A stretch of DNA of 64,000 nucleotides from Candidatus Reidiella endopervernicosa. GTDB lineage: Bacteria > Pseudomonadota > Gammaproteobacteria > GCF-013343005. This document shows, piece after piece, positions 52,256 through 61,684 of the stretch. The stretch covers positions 3,082,501 through 3,146,500 of the forward strand of contig NZ_CP054491.1 of NCBI RefSeq assembly GCF_013343005.1, given 5' to 3'. The notes under the pieces were generated by a model. It searched no databases. It was not told where the DNA came from and was given only the letters and a program-made list of their open reading frames with translations. Positions within the stretch are counted from its first letter, which is position 1, and each line of letters starts with the position of its first letter. The position numbers and the translations under genes are program-made.

Positions 52256-52933
52256 TTACTCCGCCAACAGTGGCATAAAGAAATCACGCGATAGCTTGAT
52301 CGCCTCTGCCAGAGTCAGCACGCTGCGGGTCTCAACTGTATCTCCCTGCCACTCGGCAGCCACCTTCGCAGAACATAGATAGATCATATCGAGGCAGATC
52401 GTCTTCGCCGCGCAACCATCGGTCGCCTGCCACTGAATACCCACATGCAGATCAGGGCACTGCCCCATTGCATCGACCTGTTCACCATCCTGATTAATGA
52501 TCACGATCGAATCGGTGGCGCGGCAGCGTGAGCGGATCATGGTGGGCTGTTTGAACATCATCCCGATTGCCAGCGCATCGACTGCACACATGGCCCGGAG
52601 CTCGAGCGTTCCGAGCATCACCATATGTTCACGTGGCTCGCGGATCATTGGATAGGCACCGATCACCACGCCATCACTGTTTGTCACGACCAGATCCTGT
52701 TTTACCAGCTCGGCGATCGCAGCGCTGGCATCATCGATACCGGATTTCTCACACATCGCCTCGATCGCGAGGGGGCGGTTACTGTCGGCAAGCCCCTTGA
52801 GAATGGCGATATGGAGCTGCCGAAAAGATGGTGTCAGCGCAGCCTGATTTGCAGCGAGTGGAAGCAACTCATTGAGCCGAGCCAGCGTAATCTCTGCAGC
52901 GTCATAAACAGGTTTAGCACCACTTTCAGTCAT
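52256..52933 (-). CDS. MerB-like (alkylmercury lyase family) protein
   Basis: 225 aa. N-terminal winged-helix region (about 35-95, FRQLHIAILKGLADSNRPLAIEAM), then the MerB core: LRAMCAVDALAIG with C116 and D119 at the catalytic Cys96/Asp99 spacing of E. coli MerB, SRCRATDSI, and a second Cys pair C180/C187 in the region of Cys159 (TICLDMIYLCSAKVAAEW). The family cleaves C-Hg bonds in organomercurials, but distant members have other roles. No merA, merR or merT is beside it, so the function is uncertain; the catalytic geometry suggests it could be active. Confidence 0.72.
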   Translation of the reverse strand: MTESGAKPVYDAAEITLARLNELLPLAANQAALTPSFRQLHIAILKGLADSNRPLAIEAMCEKSGIDDASAAIAELVKQDLVVTNSDGVVIGAYPMIREPREHMVMLGTLELRAMCAVDALAIGMMFKQPTMIRSRCRATDSIVIINQDGEQVDAMGQCPDLHVGIQWQATDGCAAKTICLDMIYLCSAKVAAEWQGDTVETRSVLTLAEAIKLSRDFFMPLLAE

Positions 52934-53033
52934 TTATCTAAATCTCCATACACATAGCGTTGCGCAATTGAGCCAATAGCCATTTCAGGTACTCAGACGA
53001 ACTACAGATATTTAATCAGATCAACAGAGGCTG

Positions 53034-53243
53034 TTAGATTGAGCAGGGGCCATCGTAGACCGACATAATCGAGCGCAGCTCTTCGGCTACGGCGTGCCGT
53101 TCGCTACCATCCAGATGGTCAGTTCCTTCAACGGCTTCACCGGCATCAAGCTGCTCAATAATCAGCGTCACCTCACGGCAACCGCGCTGACAGAGCTGCT
53201 CCACGCAGTGGTCTATCTTCTCTCTACTCATACCGGTAATCAT
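53034..53243 (-). CDS. Small conserved hypothetical protein
   Basis: 69 aa, cysteine-containing (REKIDHCVEQLCQRGCREV, and C67 near the end). Located between the MerB-like gene and hrpA on the same strand. No family named. Confidence 0.55.
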   Translation of the reverse strand: MITGMSREKIDHCVEQLCQRGCREVTLIIEQLDAGEAVEGTDHLDGSERHAVAEELRSIMSVYDGPCSI

Positions 53244-53282
53244 AACAATCTCGCCAAATTTTTCATGCGCACTACTACCGAT

Positions 53283-56200
53283 TCACAGTGTTTTGACAAT
53301 GTTTTGCAGACGTTTGACCGAAACACTCTGCACCGTCTTTAGCTCCTGGGCAAAGATAGAGACGCGCAGCTCCTCTATCAGCCAACGAAACTCGAGCAGC
53401 TCCCGACTCTGGCGTTTTCCTTCCCCACTGCGCTCCGCCCAGACACGCCATAATGACTCAATCTCAAGCCGATGCTGGCGATCACGTGCTAGTTGCCCCG
53501 CGACCTTATCGAGCCGCCGGCTGACCGCCTTCAGATAACGTGGCAGGTGGGACAACCACTCCGCTGGTGTTTTAAGCACAAACCCCGGGTAGACCAGATG
53601 CCCGAGCTGTGCACTGACATCAGTAATCGCCTCCAGCAGGGTCGGGGGAATCGAGCCCTTGATCTGCTTGGAGATGGCATGGTGTTCTGCAAGGGTTTCA
53701 GCCACCACTTGGCTGAGACGGTTAGCCGTTTCAATCAACCGCCCGCGCCCCCGCTCACAGACTGCATGGAAGGCGGCTTCAGTTCGTGGCAGCGGCTGAT
53801 CGAGAAAGGCGTGGTCGATGGCGGCCATCACCAGGTCCAGCTTGAGTGCATTGCAGTTGCCGATGCGAGTGTAGTGGAGACAACTCTTCTCAATACCGGG
53901 AAGATTCTTTTGCAGATACTTGATCTCTTTGCCAACCTGCAACGCAATCAGTCGTCGCAGCCCACCGTGCATCGCCTGCTCTGCCTGCCATGCATCGTCG
54001 AAGAGCTCTATCGCAACACTCTCACCCTGATCGACCAATGCCGGATAGCCCTGCAATTTGAGACCGTGCTGGGTAACGTTATAGACCTCGGGTAAATCGC
54101 CGAAGTCCCACTCGGTAATCCCCTCGCGCTCAATTGTCTTCTCCGTCAGGCCACTAAAGCTCTCTTTGGCTCGTCCGCCGAGATCTGCCTGGAGCAGTTC
54201 AAGATCGCGTCCCTCGCCCACCACCTTCCCCTTGGCATCGACGATACGGTAGTTCATGCGCAGGTGATCGGTCAGCTGCTCGCTCTGCCAGGCACTCTCA
54301 TCAACCGCAACACCGGTTATTCGCAGTAGCTGCCGCGAGAGTTGTTCAAACAGTGAACCCTCACCAAAGCTGATCACCTGCATCAAGGCGTCGGCAAAAT
54401 TTGGTGCGGGTACGAAGTTTCGACGCAACGACTTGGGTAGTGACTTGATCAGCGCAATCAACTTCTCGCGCAGCAGTCCCGGCACCAGCCACTCGAACTG
54501 CAGCGCCTCAATCTGATTCAGCGCGGCCAGCGGCAGCTGTAGCGTCACACCGTCGTCACGACTGCCCGGCTCAAAGTGGTACTCATATTTCAGCTTGAGC
54601 GCCCCCACCTTGGCGGAGGGTGGGAACTGCGCCTGAGTCACTCCAGCGGCATCGTGCTGCATCAGCTCTTCACGAGTCAGGAAGAGTAGCTTCTCATCCT
54701 TGGCCTCTACACCACGCCGCCATTTTTCAAAGGTTGCACCGCTATAGATACCCGTCGGAATCTTCTGCTCGTAAAACTCAACCAGCACCTGCTCATCGAC
54801 CAATACATCGCGACGGCGTGAGCGGTGTTCCAGCGACTCGATCTCCTCAAGCAGTTTTCGATTGTGTTTGAAGAAGGGGGCTCTGCAGTTGAACTCACCC
54901 TCCACCAGCGCACTGCGGATAAAGATCTCGCGAGCCTCATCGGGTTTGATCGGCCCGAAGTTGACCCGGCGTTTGGGATTGATCGTTACCCCGTAGAGCG
55001 TAACTCGTTCACTAGCGGCTACCTGCCCCGCCCGCTTCTCCCAGTGCGGCTCGCTGTAGCTGCGCTTGACCAGATGATCTGCCAGACGCTCAATCCACTC
55101 CGGCTTGATCGCCGCTATGGTATGGGCGTAGAGCTTACTGGTCTCAATCAGCGCGCCCGCCATCAACCACTTCGGTGGTTTTTTGAACTGGGCTGAACCG
55201 GGGAAGACATGGAAGCGACTGTTACGCGCCCCCAGGTAGCTCTGTTTCTCATCGCGGAAACCGATATTACCGAGCAGACCACTCAATAGTGCACGGTGGA
55301 TCGCATCGTACTCAGCAGGTGTACTGTTCTCCTTCGCCCCCATCACCTTGACCAGAGTGTGCAGCTGTTGCCACACCTCACGCCACTCACGCATGCGCAT
55401 ATAGGAGAGATAACGATCGCGGCAGAGCTTTCGCAGCTTACTCTGCGTCAGGTGGTGGCGCTGCTCCTCATAAAACTGCCAGAGCTTGAGATAGGTAAGA
55501 AAGTCAGACTGCTCATCGTTAAACTCATTATGACGCTGGTCCGCCTTATCACGCGCCCCGTGTGGCCGTTCTCGTGGATCTTGAATCGAGAGTGCGGCGG
55601 CAATCACCAACACCTCTGCCAGCGCCCCCTCCTGCTCCGCCGCAAGCAGCATACGACCAATACGCGGATCGACGGGTAGTTTGGCAATTTTCTGTCCCAG
55701 CTTGCTCATACGTCGTCGGTTATCGACCGCGCCCAGCTCATGCAGCAGCTTGTAACCATCGTTGATAAAACGACTATCGGGCGGCTCAACAAAGGGGAAG
55801 TCCTCGATATCGCCCAAGCCCAGCGCCTGCATCTGCAGGATCACCGCAGCGAGGTTGGTACGTTTCACCTCCGGGTCGGTGAACTCAGCAAAGTTATTGA
55901 AATCCTCCTCGGCGTAGAGACGGATCGCAATACCGGGACCAAGTCGCCCGCAGCGTCCGGAGCGCTGGTTGGCCGAGGCCTGTGAGACCTTCTCAATCGG
56001 TAGCCGCTGCACCTTGCTGCGGTAGCTGTAGCGCGACAGACGCACGTAGCCGGGATCGATCACATAGCGGATACCCGGCACGGTCAACGAGGTCTCGGCA
56101 ACATTGGTCGCCAGCACAATGCGACGACCGCGATGGCTCTGAAAGACACGGTTCTGCTCGCTGGCAGAGAGACGCGCGTAGAGCGGCAGGATCTCAGTGT

Positions 56201-57143
56201 GGGGTGGATGGTGTTTGCGCAGCGCCTCGGCCGTCTCGCGAATATCGCGCTCACCGGGTAGGAAGATCAAAATATCCCCCTCACCCTCGCGCGATAACTC
56301 ATCAACCGCGTCGAGTATCGCCTGTAGCTGATCACGATCACGCGAATCATCATCCTCAGACTGCAGCGGGCGGTAGCGCAGCTCAACCGGGTAGGTGCGC
56401 CCGGAAACCTCGATGATCGGGGCATCACTGAAGTGGCTGGCAAAACGTTCGGTATCGATCGTCGCCGATGTGATGATCAGTTTCAGATCGGGACGTTTCG
56501 GTAGCAGCTGTTTGAAGAAACCGAGCAGAAAATCGATATTAAGGCTGCGCTCATGCGCCTCATCGATGATCAGCGTGTCGTACTGGTTGAGATATCGGTC
56601 GCGTTGAATCTCGGCCAGCAGAATGCCGTCGGTCATCAGTTTGATATAGCTCTCGGGACGGGTGCGATCGGAGAAGCGCACCTTGTATCCCACCGTATTA
56701 CCCAACTCACTCTTTAGCTCTTCAGCGATACGAGAGGCAACGCTGCGCGCTGCAATACGCCTCGGCTGGGTGTGACCAATCAATCCGGCCACGCCACGCC
56801 CCGCCTCAAGCGCAATCTTTGGCAGTTGGGTCGTCTTTCCTGAACCGGTCTCTCCGGCGACGATCACCACCTGGTTCTCGCGGATAGCGGTAGTAATCTC
56901 ATCACGCCGTCCACTGACGGGTAGCTCTTCCGGGTAGTCGGGCGTAGGGACATTTGCAGCGCGTTGCTGATACTTCGCCACCGCGCGCTCAACATCGTGC
57001 TCAAGCTTGGCCACTGCCTCACTGCCACAGCTGCCCTGTCGCGCCTTGCGCTGCAGATCGCGCAGGCGACGTTGCAGGCGGTGACGATCCATCGCAAGGA
57101 TCGACGCTAACTGTTTGTTGAGGCCTTTAAGTCGTTGTTGCAC
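53283..57143 (-). CDS. hrpA: ATP-dependent RNA helicase HrpA
   Basis: 1286 aa from the GTG at 57143 (the frame is open to a GTG at 57212, but the E. coli protein aligns from VQQRLKGL). Superfamily 2 DEAH helicase: Walker A GETGSGKTTQLPK at about 97, DEAH in LIIDEAHERSLNIDFLL at about 200, SAT motif (ITSATIDTERF), and motif VI QRSGRCGRLGPG. The C-terminal HrpA-specific domain follows. It remodels RNA in the cytoplasm, including stalled ribosome complexes. No obvious ribosome-binding site. Confidence 0.94.
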   Translation of the reverse strand: MQQRLKGLNKQLASILAMDRHRLQRRLRDLQRKARQGSCGSEAVAKLEHDVERAVAKYQQRAANVPTPDYPEELPVSGRRDEITTAIRENQVVIVAGETGSGKTTQLPKIALEAGRGVAGLIGHTQPRRIAARSVASRIAEELKSELGNTVGYKVRFSDRTRPESYIKLMTDGILLAEIQRDRYLNQYDTLIIDEAHERSLNIDFLLGFFKQLLPKRPDLKLIITSATIDTERFASHFSDAPIIEVSGRTYPVELRYRPLQSEDDDSRDRDQLQAILDAVDELSREGEGDILIFLPGERDIRETAEALRKHHPPHTEILPLYARLSASEQNRVFQSHRGRRIVLATNVAETSLTVPGIRYVIDPGYVRLSRYSYRSKVQRLPIEKVSQASANQRSGRCGRLGPGIAIRLYAEEDFNNFAEFTDPEVKRTNLAAVILQMQALGLGDIEDFPFVEPPDSRFINDGYKLLHELGAVDNRRRMSKLGQKIAKLPVDPRIGRMLLAAEQEGALAEVLVIAAALSIQDPRERPHGARDKADQRHNEFNDEQSDFLTYLKLWQFYEEQRHHLTQSKLRKLCRDRYLSYMRMREWREVWQQLHTLVKVMGAKENSTPAEYDAIHRALLSGLLGNIGFRDEKQSYLGARNSRFHVFPGSAQFKKPPKWLMAGALIETSKLYAHTIAAIKPEWIERLADHLVKRSYSEPHWEKRAGQVAASERVTLYGVTINPKRRVNFGPIKPDEAREIFIRSALVEGEFNCRAPFFKHNRKLLEEIESLEHRSRRRDVLVDEQVLVEFYEQKIPTGIYSGATFEKWRRGVEAKDEKLLFLTREELMQHDAAGVTQAQFPPSAKVGALKLKYEYHFEPGSRDDGVTLQLPLAALNQIEALQFEWLVPGLLREKLIALIKSLPKSLRRNFVPAPNFADALMQVISFGEGSLFEQLSRQLLRITGVAVDESAWQSEQLTDHLRMNYRIVDAKGKVVGEGRDLELLQADLGGRAKESFSGLTEKTIEREGITEWDFGDLPEVYNVTQHGLKLQGYPALVDQGESVAIELFDDAWQAEQAMHGGLRRLIALQVGKEIKYLQKNLPGIEKSCLHYTRIGNCNALKLDLVMAAIDHAFLDQPLPRTEAAFHAVCERGRGRLIETANRLSQVVAETLAEHHAISKQIKGSIPPTLLEAITDVSAQLGHLVYPGFVLKTPAEWLSHLPRYLKAVSRRLDKVAGQLARDRQHRLEIESLWRVWAERSGEGKRQSRELLEFRWLIEELRVSIFAQELKTVQSVSVKRLQNIVKTL

Positions 57144-57274
57144 GGCAGAAGTGACTGAAAAACTGGGGGTCGCATAGTGTACGGCACCCCCTGCCCTGGC
57201 GAAAGGAAGCACACGGAGTTTGGTGCTATTATCAAAGAATAACGATAATTCAATGAACTGATAACAATACGACT

Positions 57275-58003
57275 ATGAAACTGAATCACACACTGATTGC
57301 TCTCATCACGCTTGCACTCTGCACACCGGCACTCGCCTATCGCGACGCCGACCTGGAAAGCGTCGAGGCTGGAAAGGATTGTCCCAACTGCAATCTTAAA
57401 GGCGCCGATATGGAGCGACTTGATCTCTCTGGACTCAACCTGCGTGGTGCCAATATGCGCAAGGCACTACTCAAGAATGCAGTACTCGATGGCGCCGACC
57501 TACGTGGAGCCAACCTCGACAGCGCCGATCTCAGTAATGTCACGCTCGATGGCGCCAACCTGGTCGATGCCAGCATGCGCAAATCCACGCTGTTTGATGC
57601 CTCACTCAAGAAGGCCAATCTAAGTCGAGCGGTACTACGCGATGCCATGGCCGATAACAGCGATTTTAGTAACGCCAACCTTCAGCAGGTCGACATGCGC
57701 CGTGCGCGACTACGCCGAGCCATCATGACCGGCGCCAACCTCAGCGGAGCAAATGCTGGCAGCACCGACCTGCGTGAAGTGAAATTTAACAATGCCAATC
57801 TGCTAAATGCACGACTCAACGACGCAAAGCTAAAAGAGGCAAATTTCATTGGTAGCAACATCGGCGGCGCACAGTTCAAGCGGGCCAGAAATCTCAATCT
57901 TTTCGGTGCTATCGATAAACGCAGCCAGACGGCAATATCAGCCAAAGTGGCGCCTGTTCAACCACAGGCCCCACAGCCACTCGCACCGCCTCCCACCCAG
58001 TAA
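57275..58003 (+). CDS. Secreted pentapeptide-repeat protein
   Basis: 242 aa with a signal peptide (MKLNHTLIALITLALCTPALA) followed by about 30 tandem pentapeptides of the A(D/N)LXX kind (GADMERLDLSGLNLRGANM, GADLRGANLDSADL) from residue 45 to 200. It should fold as a right-handed quadrilateral beta-helix in the periplasm. A CPNC pair precedes the repeat. The C terminus is Pro/Ala/Gln rich. Role unknown. Confidence 0.85.
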   Translation: MKLNHTLIALITLALCTPALAYRDADLESVEAGKDCPNCNLKGADMERLDLSGLNLRGANMRKALLKNAVLDGADLRGANLDSADLSNVTLDGANLVDASMRKSTLFDASLKKANLSRAVLRDAMADNSDFSNANLQQVDMRRARLRRAIMTGANLSGANAGSTDLREVKFNNANLLNARLNDAKLKEANFIGSNIGGAQFKRARNLNLFGAIDKRSQTAISAKVAPVQPQAPQPLAPPPTQ

Positions 58004-58032
58004 CACCTGCACCACTTCCGCAACCATCCTTG

Positions 58033-58059
58033 GCCACTCTCGCCACAAGCGAGGGTGGC
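58033..58059. terminator. Stem-loop between pentapeptide gene and ribE
   Basis: GCCACTCTCGC-CACAA-GCGAGGGTGGC: 11-bp stem with one G-T pair, after the pentapeptide stop. No U-run follows. Likely a weak terminator, not an FMN riboswitch. Confidence 0.55.
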
Positions 58060-58126
58060 AACAGATGCGTCACGCCTAAACCGCTATATAATCGATCAGA
58101 TTCAGAATTAAACACGGAACAATACT

Positions 58127-58738
58127 ATGTTTACAGGCATCGTCCAGGGCACTGCAGAGGTGGTCGAGATCATCGAGAAATCACAGTTTCGCACCCATGT
58201 AGTAACGCTCCCAGAACCACTATTTGATGGACTCGAAGCGGGGGCATCGGTCGCCCACAACGGCTGCTGTCTTACCGTCACCCAGATCGACGGAAATCGC
58301 ATCACCTTCGACCTGATGCAAGAGACCCTCAAGGTAACCAACCTTGGTGATGTAACGGTTGGCAGTCGGGTCAACGTGGAGCGCGCCGCAAAGTTCGGCG
58401 ATGAGATCGGCGGTCACGCCATGTCGGGCCATATCCTCTGCGTTGCCGAGGTGAGTCGAATCATCGAGAGCGAGAACAACTGCCAGATCTGGTTCAAGAT
58501 CCCCGTACAGTGGACCAAGTATGTATTTACCAAGGGCTACATCGGCATCGATGGCATCAGCCTTACCATCGGTGATGTTGAGGGAGAGGAGTTCAACGTC
58601 AATCTGATCCCCGAAACGCTCGAGCGCACCAACATCGGAACTCGCCAGATCGGCGACCGTATCAATATAGAGATCGATCCGCAGACCCAGGCGATCGTCG
58701 ATACTGTGGAACGAGTGATGGCAGAGAACAACAGCTGA
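58127..58738 (+). CDS. ribE: Riboflavin synthase, alpha subunit
   Basis: 203 aa made of two lumazine-binding repeats. Repeat 1 starts [13 protein letters not shown] and has [13 protein letters not shown]; repeat 2 has [14 protein letters not shown] and [13 protein letters not shown]. It dismutates two 6,7-dimethyl-8-ribityllumazines to riboflavin. A copy of its 3' end is present at 60768-60842. Confidence 0.95.
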   Translation: MFTGIVQGTAEVVEIIEKSQFRTHVVTLPEPLFDGLEAGASVAHNGCCLTVTQIDGNRITFDLMQETLKVTNLGDVTVGSRVNVERAAKFGDEIGGHAMSGHILCVAEVSRIIESENNCQIWFKIPVQWTKYVFTKGYIGIDGISLTIGDVEGEEFNVNLIPETLERTNIGTRQIGDRINIEIDPQTQAIVDTVERVMAENNS

Positions 58739-58813
58739 TTTTGGACTGTTGCAAGCTTCAACCGTTATCTCAGTAAAGCCTGCAATACAGCCTGCTAATT
58801 CACATAAAAACAC

Positions 58814-59331
58814 TCACAGGGAGTCACGCACCAATCTAATAGTACCAACGCTATTCTTTAGAATTTGCATATTTACCCCGTGCAGAAAAACCACACCCCA
58901 TGCCCTAGTATCATCAACTGCAGATGTCGATGCACTCCAGTACCCTGCAGAAGCAGTTTGCGGAAAGTACATCTCATTAATAGTTGGTGAATGACACCCA
59001 ACTCTACGATTGTTGCCAGCTCCTTGATATTTGGTAAGCGCCAATCCGTGTAGCCTGCAAAGCCTCCCCTCCATTGGCGGTCACTGCTGCACCAAGTGCA
59101 GTCTGCCAATCTGTTGTTAAAAGCGCACCTTTATCACAAGCTGTCGAGGTGGTCGACACCCCTCACTACACTGCTTCCACATCAACCCCGTCACACTATC
59201 CGCAACTGTGCCATTCCCATTTTCGGTAAAACGGCTATCCGGTGTCGTCAACGCAAGATTGGCTGGGCAGGCTGCGTAGACACCAGATACCGAAAGGCCA
59301 GTAGAACAGCTACTGTGTTCATGATTTTCAT
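58814..59331 (-). pseudogene. DUF1566 (Lcl-type) protein remnant
   Basis: Starts at ATG 59331 and includes frame-shifted pieces: DSRFTENGNGTVADSVTGLMWKQC, DWQTALGAAVTANGG, GFAGYTDWRLPNIKELATIV, YWSASTSAVDDTRAWGVVF and the end TIRLVRDSL. These are the DUF1566 blocks (GYTDWRLPN, WSAS). At least two frameshifts occur. It is the neighbour of the intact lipoprotein at 59377-60222. Confidence 0.75.
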
Positions 59332-59376
59332 AATATTCCCTCTATTCATTTCCATTCATTACGAGTATACGGAGCA

Positions 59377-60222
59377 CTAAACACCTCCACTCACCAGCCG
59401 TATATGAAGCTGCATCGACTTACCAAATGCGGAATCACCTGTCCCGTTAAAATTGAGCAGCCACGCTTTTGTCGTTTCATCGTTATAGGCGTAGGTGGAT
59501 ACGGTCCAGACCCACGGTACTACTGCATCTGAATTCGGGAACCAGTCTGCGTCGATACTGGGCATTACCGACTTGCTGTAATCGAAAATCGAGCGCAACT
59601 CCTCCCGTTCAGGCAGGCGCCAATCAGTAAAACCACAGAGTGCTGCCGCATTGACATCGGCCACATACTTCTCGGTATCGCAACGGCTATCATCAAGGCA
59701 ATTATCACCAGCATCCGCCGTACCGACCTCACCACCATTTGAAGCGGCATCCGTGCTATACCAGCTATAGCTCCACTCCATATCATGAAGATCGGGTGTG
59801 TCGTTATTTGTCTTAACCTCCCAAATCAGGCCCGTGACGTTATCCTCAATACAGGACCATTTGGTTCCGGTCACCTCACTTCCTGAGTCACTCCAGACAC
59901 CATTCTGAATTGCAAGTGCTGAACCATCAGACCCCAGCTTGGTAAAGGAGAAGCCGGCTCGACCATCACTGTCATCGTTATGCGTGACATCACGGCCATA
60001 TTCAGCATCCTGTTCTGGGAAGAGATCGGTCCCATCCATCGCATCATTACAGGCGAGTCCATTGGTGGTTGCATTTGCACACTCTGTGATCCCCGTATCA
60101 TTCATCGAATAGGTTTTATCAGCTATAGCTCCATTGCTCGAGCTACTTCCATTACACCCTACAAGCAGCGGTAACGTGAAGAATATAAGCAGCAAAATGG
60201 GAGTTAATTGTTGTCGATTCAT
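59377..60222 (-). CDS. DUF1566 lipoprotein
   Basis: 281 aa with a lipoprotein signal (LLIFFTLPLLVGCNG, lipobox LVGC). The DUF1566 features GLIWEVKTNNDTPDLHD, FTDWRLPEREELRSIF and VWTVSTYAYN are present. DUF1566/Lcl domains occur in surface and adhesive proteins; the function here is unknown. It is the intact member of a tandem pair; both are on the minus strand. Confidence 0.8.
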   Translation of the reverse strand: MNRQQLTPILLLIFFTLPLLVGCNGSSSSNGAIADKTYSMNDTGITECANATTNGLACNDAMDGTDLFPEQDAEYGRDVTHNDDSDGRAGFSFTKLGSDGSALAIQNGVWSDSGSEVTGTKWSCIEDNVTGLIWEVKTNNDTPDLHDMEWSYSWYSTDAASNGGEVGTADAGDNCLDDSRCDTEKYVADVNAAALCGFTDWRLPEREELRSIFDYSKSVMPSIDADWFPNSDAVVPWVWTVSTYAYNDETTKAWLLNFNGTGDSAFGKSMQLHIRLVSGGV

Positions 60223-60499
60223 AGTTGATTCCTTTCAGAAAGAGACAAGAGCAACAACCCAGTCGATCGTTGACCGAACAGGTGTAGATTCGAGAATTGA
60301 TAGGCTTTGATGGCATGCAGAACGAAACGGATGCTGGTCTTTCGGCATCGCCGGCAATCGATATGGTCTGCTCTATCCCTGAACATCACTGCTCCTATAA
60401 CCGAATAATTCATCGGCGCTTAAAGAAGCTACTTATGGTTCACATTTTTTCAATTGATTCTGCCTAAAGTGTGCCGGCCGTCACAATCGGTTACTCAAT

Positions 60500-60765
60500 A
60501 AAGGTCCATCGGCTTTCTCACCCTCTCCGCCAGGCGTGGAACCGCGCCACCCAATTGAGCAGTGCCTCAGGCTTGTGCGCTTTTCCAGTTACCCGCGACA
60601 TATTTATTTGCCTCGGCGAGCGTTGGATAGATGTGAATGGTACCGAGGATCTTATTGAGCCCGAGGCCGTGTTTCAGCGGTGAGAAGAGCGCATTGACCG
60701 AGGCGTACCACGCCTGATGGCGCGCTTGAAGGTGGCGAGGCTGGCTGGGGGTTAGGCACCATAAT
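60500..60765 (-). pseudogene. Fragment of a pyridine-nucleotide-disulfide oxidoreductase, internally deleted
   Basis: On the minus strand it encodes HQAWYASVNALFSPLK joined directly to HGLGLNKILGTIHIYPTLAEANKYVAGNWK, whereas the full-length family has about 80 residues between these two blocks. The second block is nearly identical to the ruined gene at 61685-63190. Duplicated and deleted debris. Confidence 0.75.
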
Positions 60766-60767
60766 CG

Positions 60768-60842
60768 CATCAACATCGAGATCGATCCGCAGACCCAGGC
60801 GATCGTCGATACCGTTGAGCGTGTGATGTCGGAGCACAGATA
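60768..60842 (+). pseudogene. Fragment of riboflavin synthase C terminus
   Basis: Encodes [20 protein letters not shown] followed by a stop, close to the end of ribE (58127-58738). It abuts the oxidoreductase fragment in opposite orientation, so two duplicated ends were joined. Confidence 0.8.
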
Positions 60843-60942
60843 GTTTCGGATGATGGCGGAGTCTGCATTAACTCCGCCCCATTGGTACATGCAGGTCACC
60901 TTTCTGATATGAGTCTTTTCGTTATTCCTGGCTTGCGGCTGT

Positions 60943-61521
60943 TCAGTCCTCTTGTCCCGGAAACTGATTACGCCACACAACTTCTCCAACTGAGAATCCC
61001 TGAAGATTCAGAGAGGAGAGAAAGTTCGCGTATTCATCCAGAGATTCATAGGGGCCGTGGATCCCCTTCATCTCACTCCAATGTGGACCCGCTCCGAAGT
61101 CCATAACGTGCAATTTTCCCTCAACAGTAAAACCAGTGGCCCAGTGATGAATCTTACCTGTACCGTTCCTCACGAAAATCCACCGAGCTTTGTAACTCGG
61201 GTCAATTCGGTTAAGGGCATCGAGAGCGAGATTTGCAGAATCGACACAATAGCCCGCCTTATCGTCATAGGTTGCTGACGGGTTGCGCGCCAGTAGCCCT
61301 TTAGGACCTTGTGTGCGAATCCTTTTCTGAACAGACCCAAGTCTACTTCTATCGAAGCTAAAGTTACTGTTGAGCCACTTCCCCACATCCTCATAAGATG
61401 ACCATCTACTAACGGCTTCTTCATAGGAGCTGGCGTAAGCAGTCGACGGACCTATCCAGAACAAAATAAGTGAAGCTGCAAAAACTGCCCGAAGGCAAGT
61501 CGATTTAGCCATTTGGTTCAT
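60943..61521 (-). CDS. Transglutaminase-like periplasmic protein
   Basis: 192 aa with a signal peptide (RAVFAASLILFWIGPSTAYA). A Cys-His-Asp triad of the transglutaminase/cysteine-protease fold is visible: C92 (GYCVDSANLALD), H126 (IHHWATGF) and D141 (LHVMDFG). The family includes bacterial papain-like proteases. It should be a secreted hydrolase or protein-modifying enzyme. Standing alone. Confidence 0.6.
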   Translation of the reverse strand: MNQMAKSTCLRAVFAASLILFWIGPSTAYASSYEEAVSRWSSYEDVGKWLNSNFSFDRSRLGSVQKRIRTQGPKGLLARNPSATYDDKAGYCVDSANLALDALNRIDPSYKARWIFVRNGTGKIHHWATGFTVEGKLHVMDFGAGPHWSEMKGIHGPYESLDEYANFLSSLNLQGFSVGEVVWRNQFPGQED

Positions 61522-61684
61522 AGCGTTTACTCCTTGATATTCTTATTTTTTTAGCAACACCAGTATGATGCCAATTAACGTGATATCACAATATCAATTA
61601 TTGACATCAGGTCTTAGCGATTTATCAAACAACCCATTGATACAAAGCGATATATACCAGAACTAGAACTGACTCCGGTATATC

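Noticed and set aside
58004-58126. FMN riboswitch upstream of ribE
   Set aside because: The 123-bp gap contains only an 11-bp stem-loop and none of the conserved RFN segments.
60567-60989. A 140-codon minus-strand frame as a gene
   Set aside because: It is a chance frame across the ribE and oxidoreductase fragments; only the oxidoreductase pieces resemble protein.
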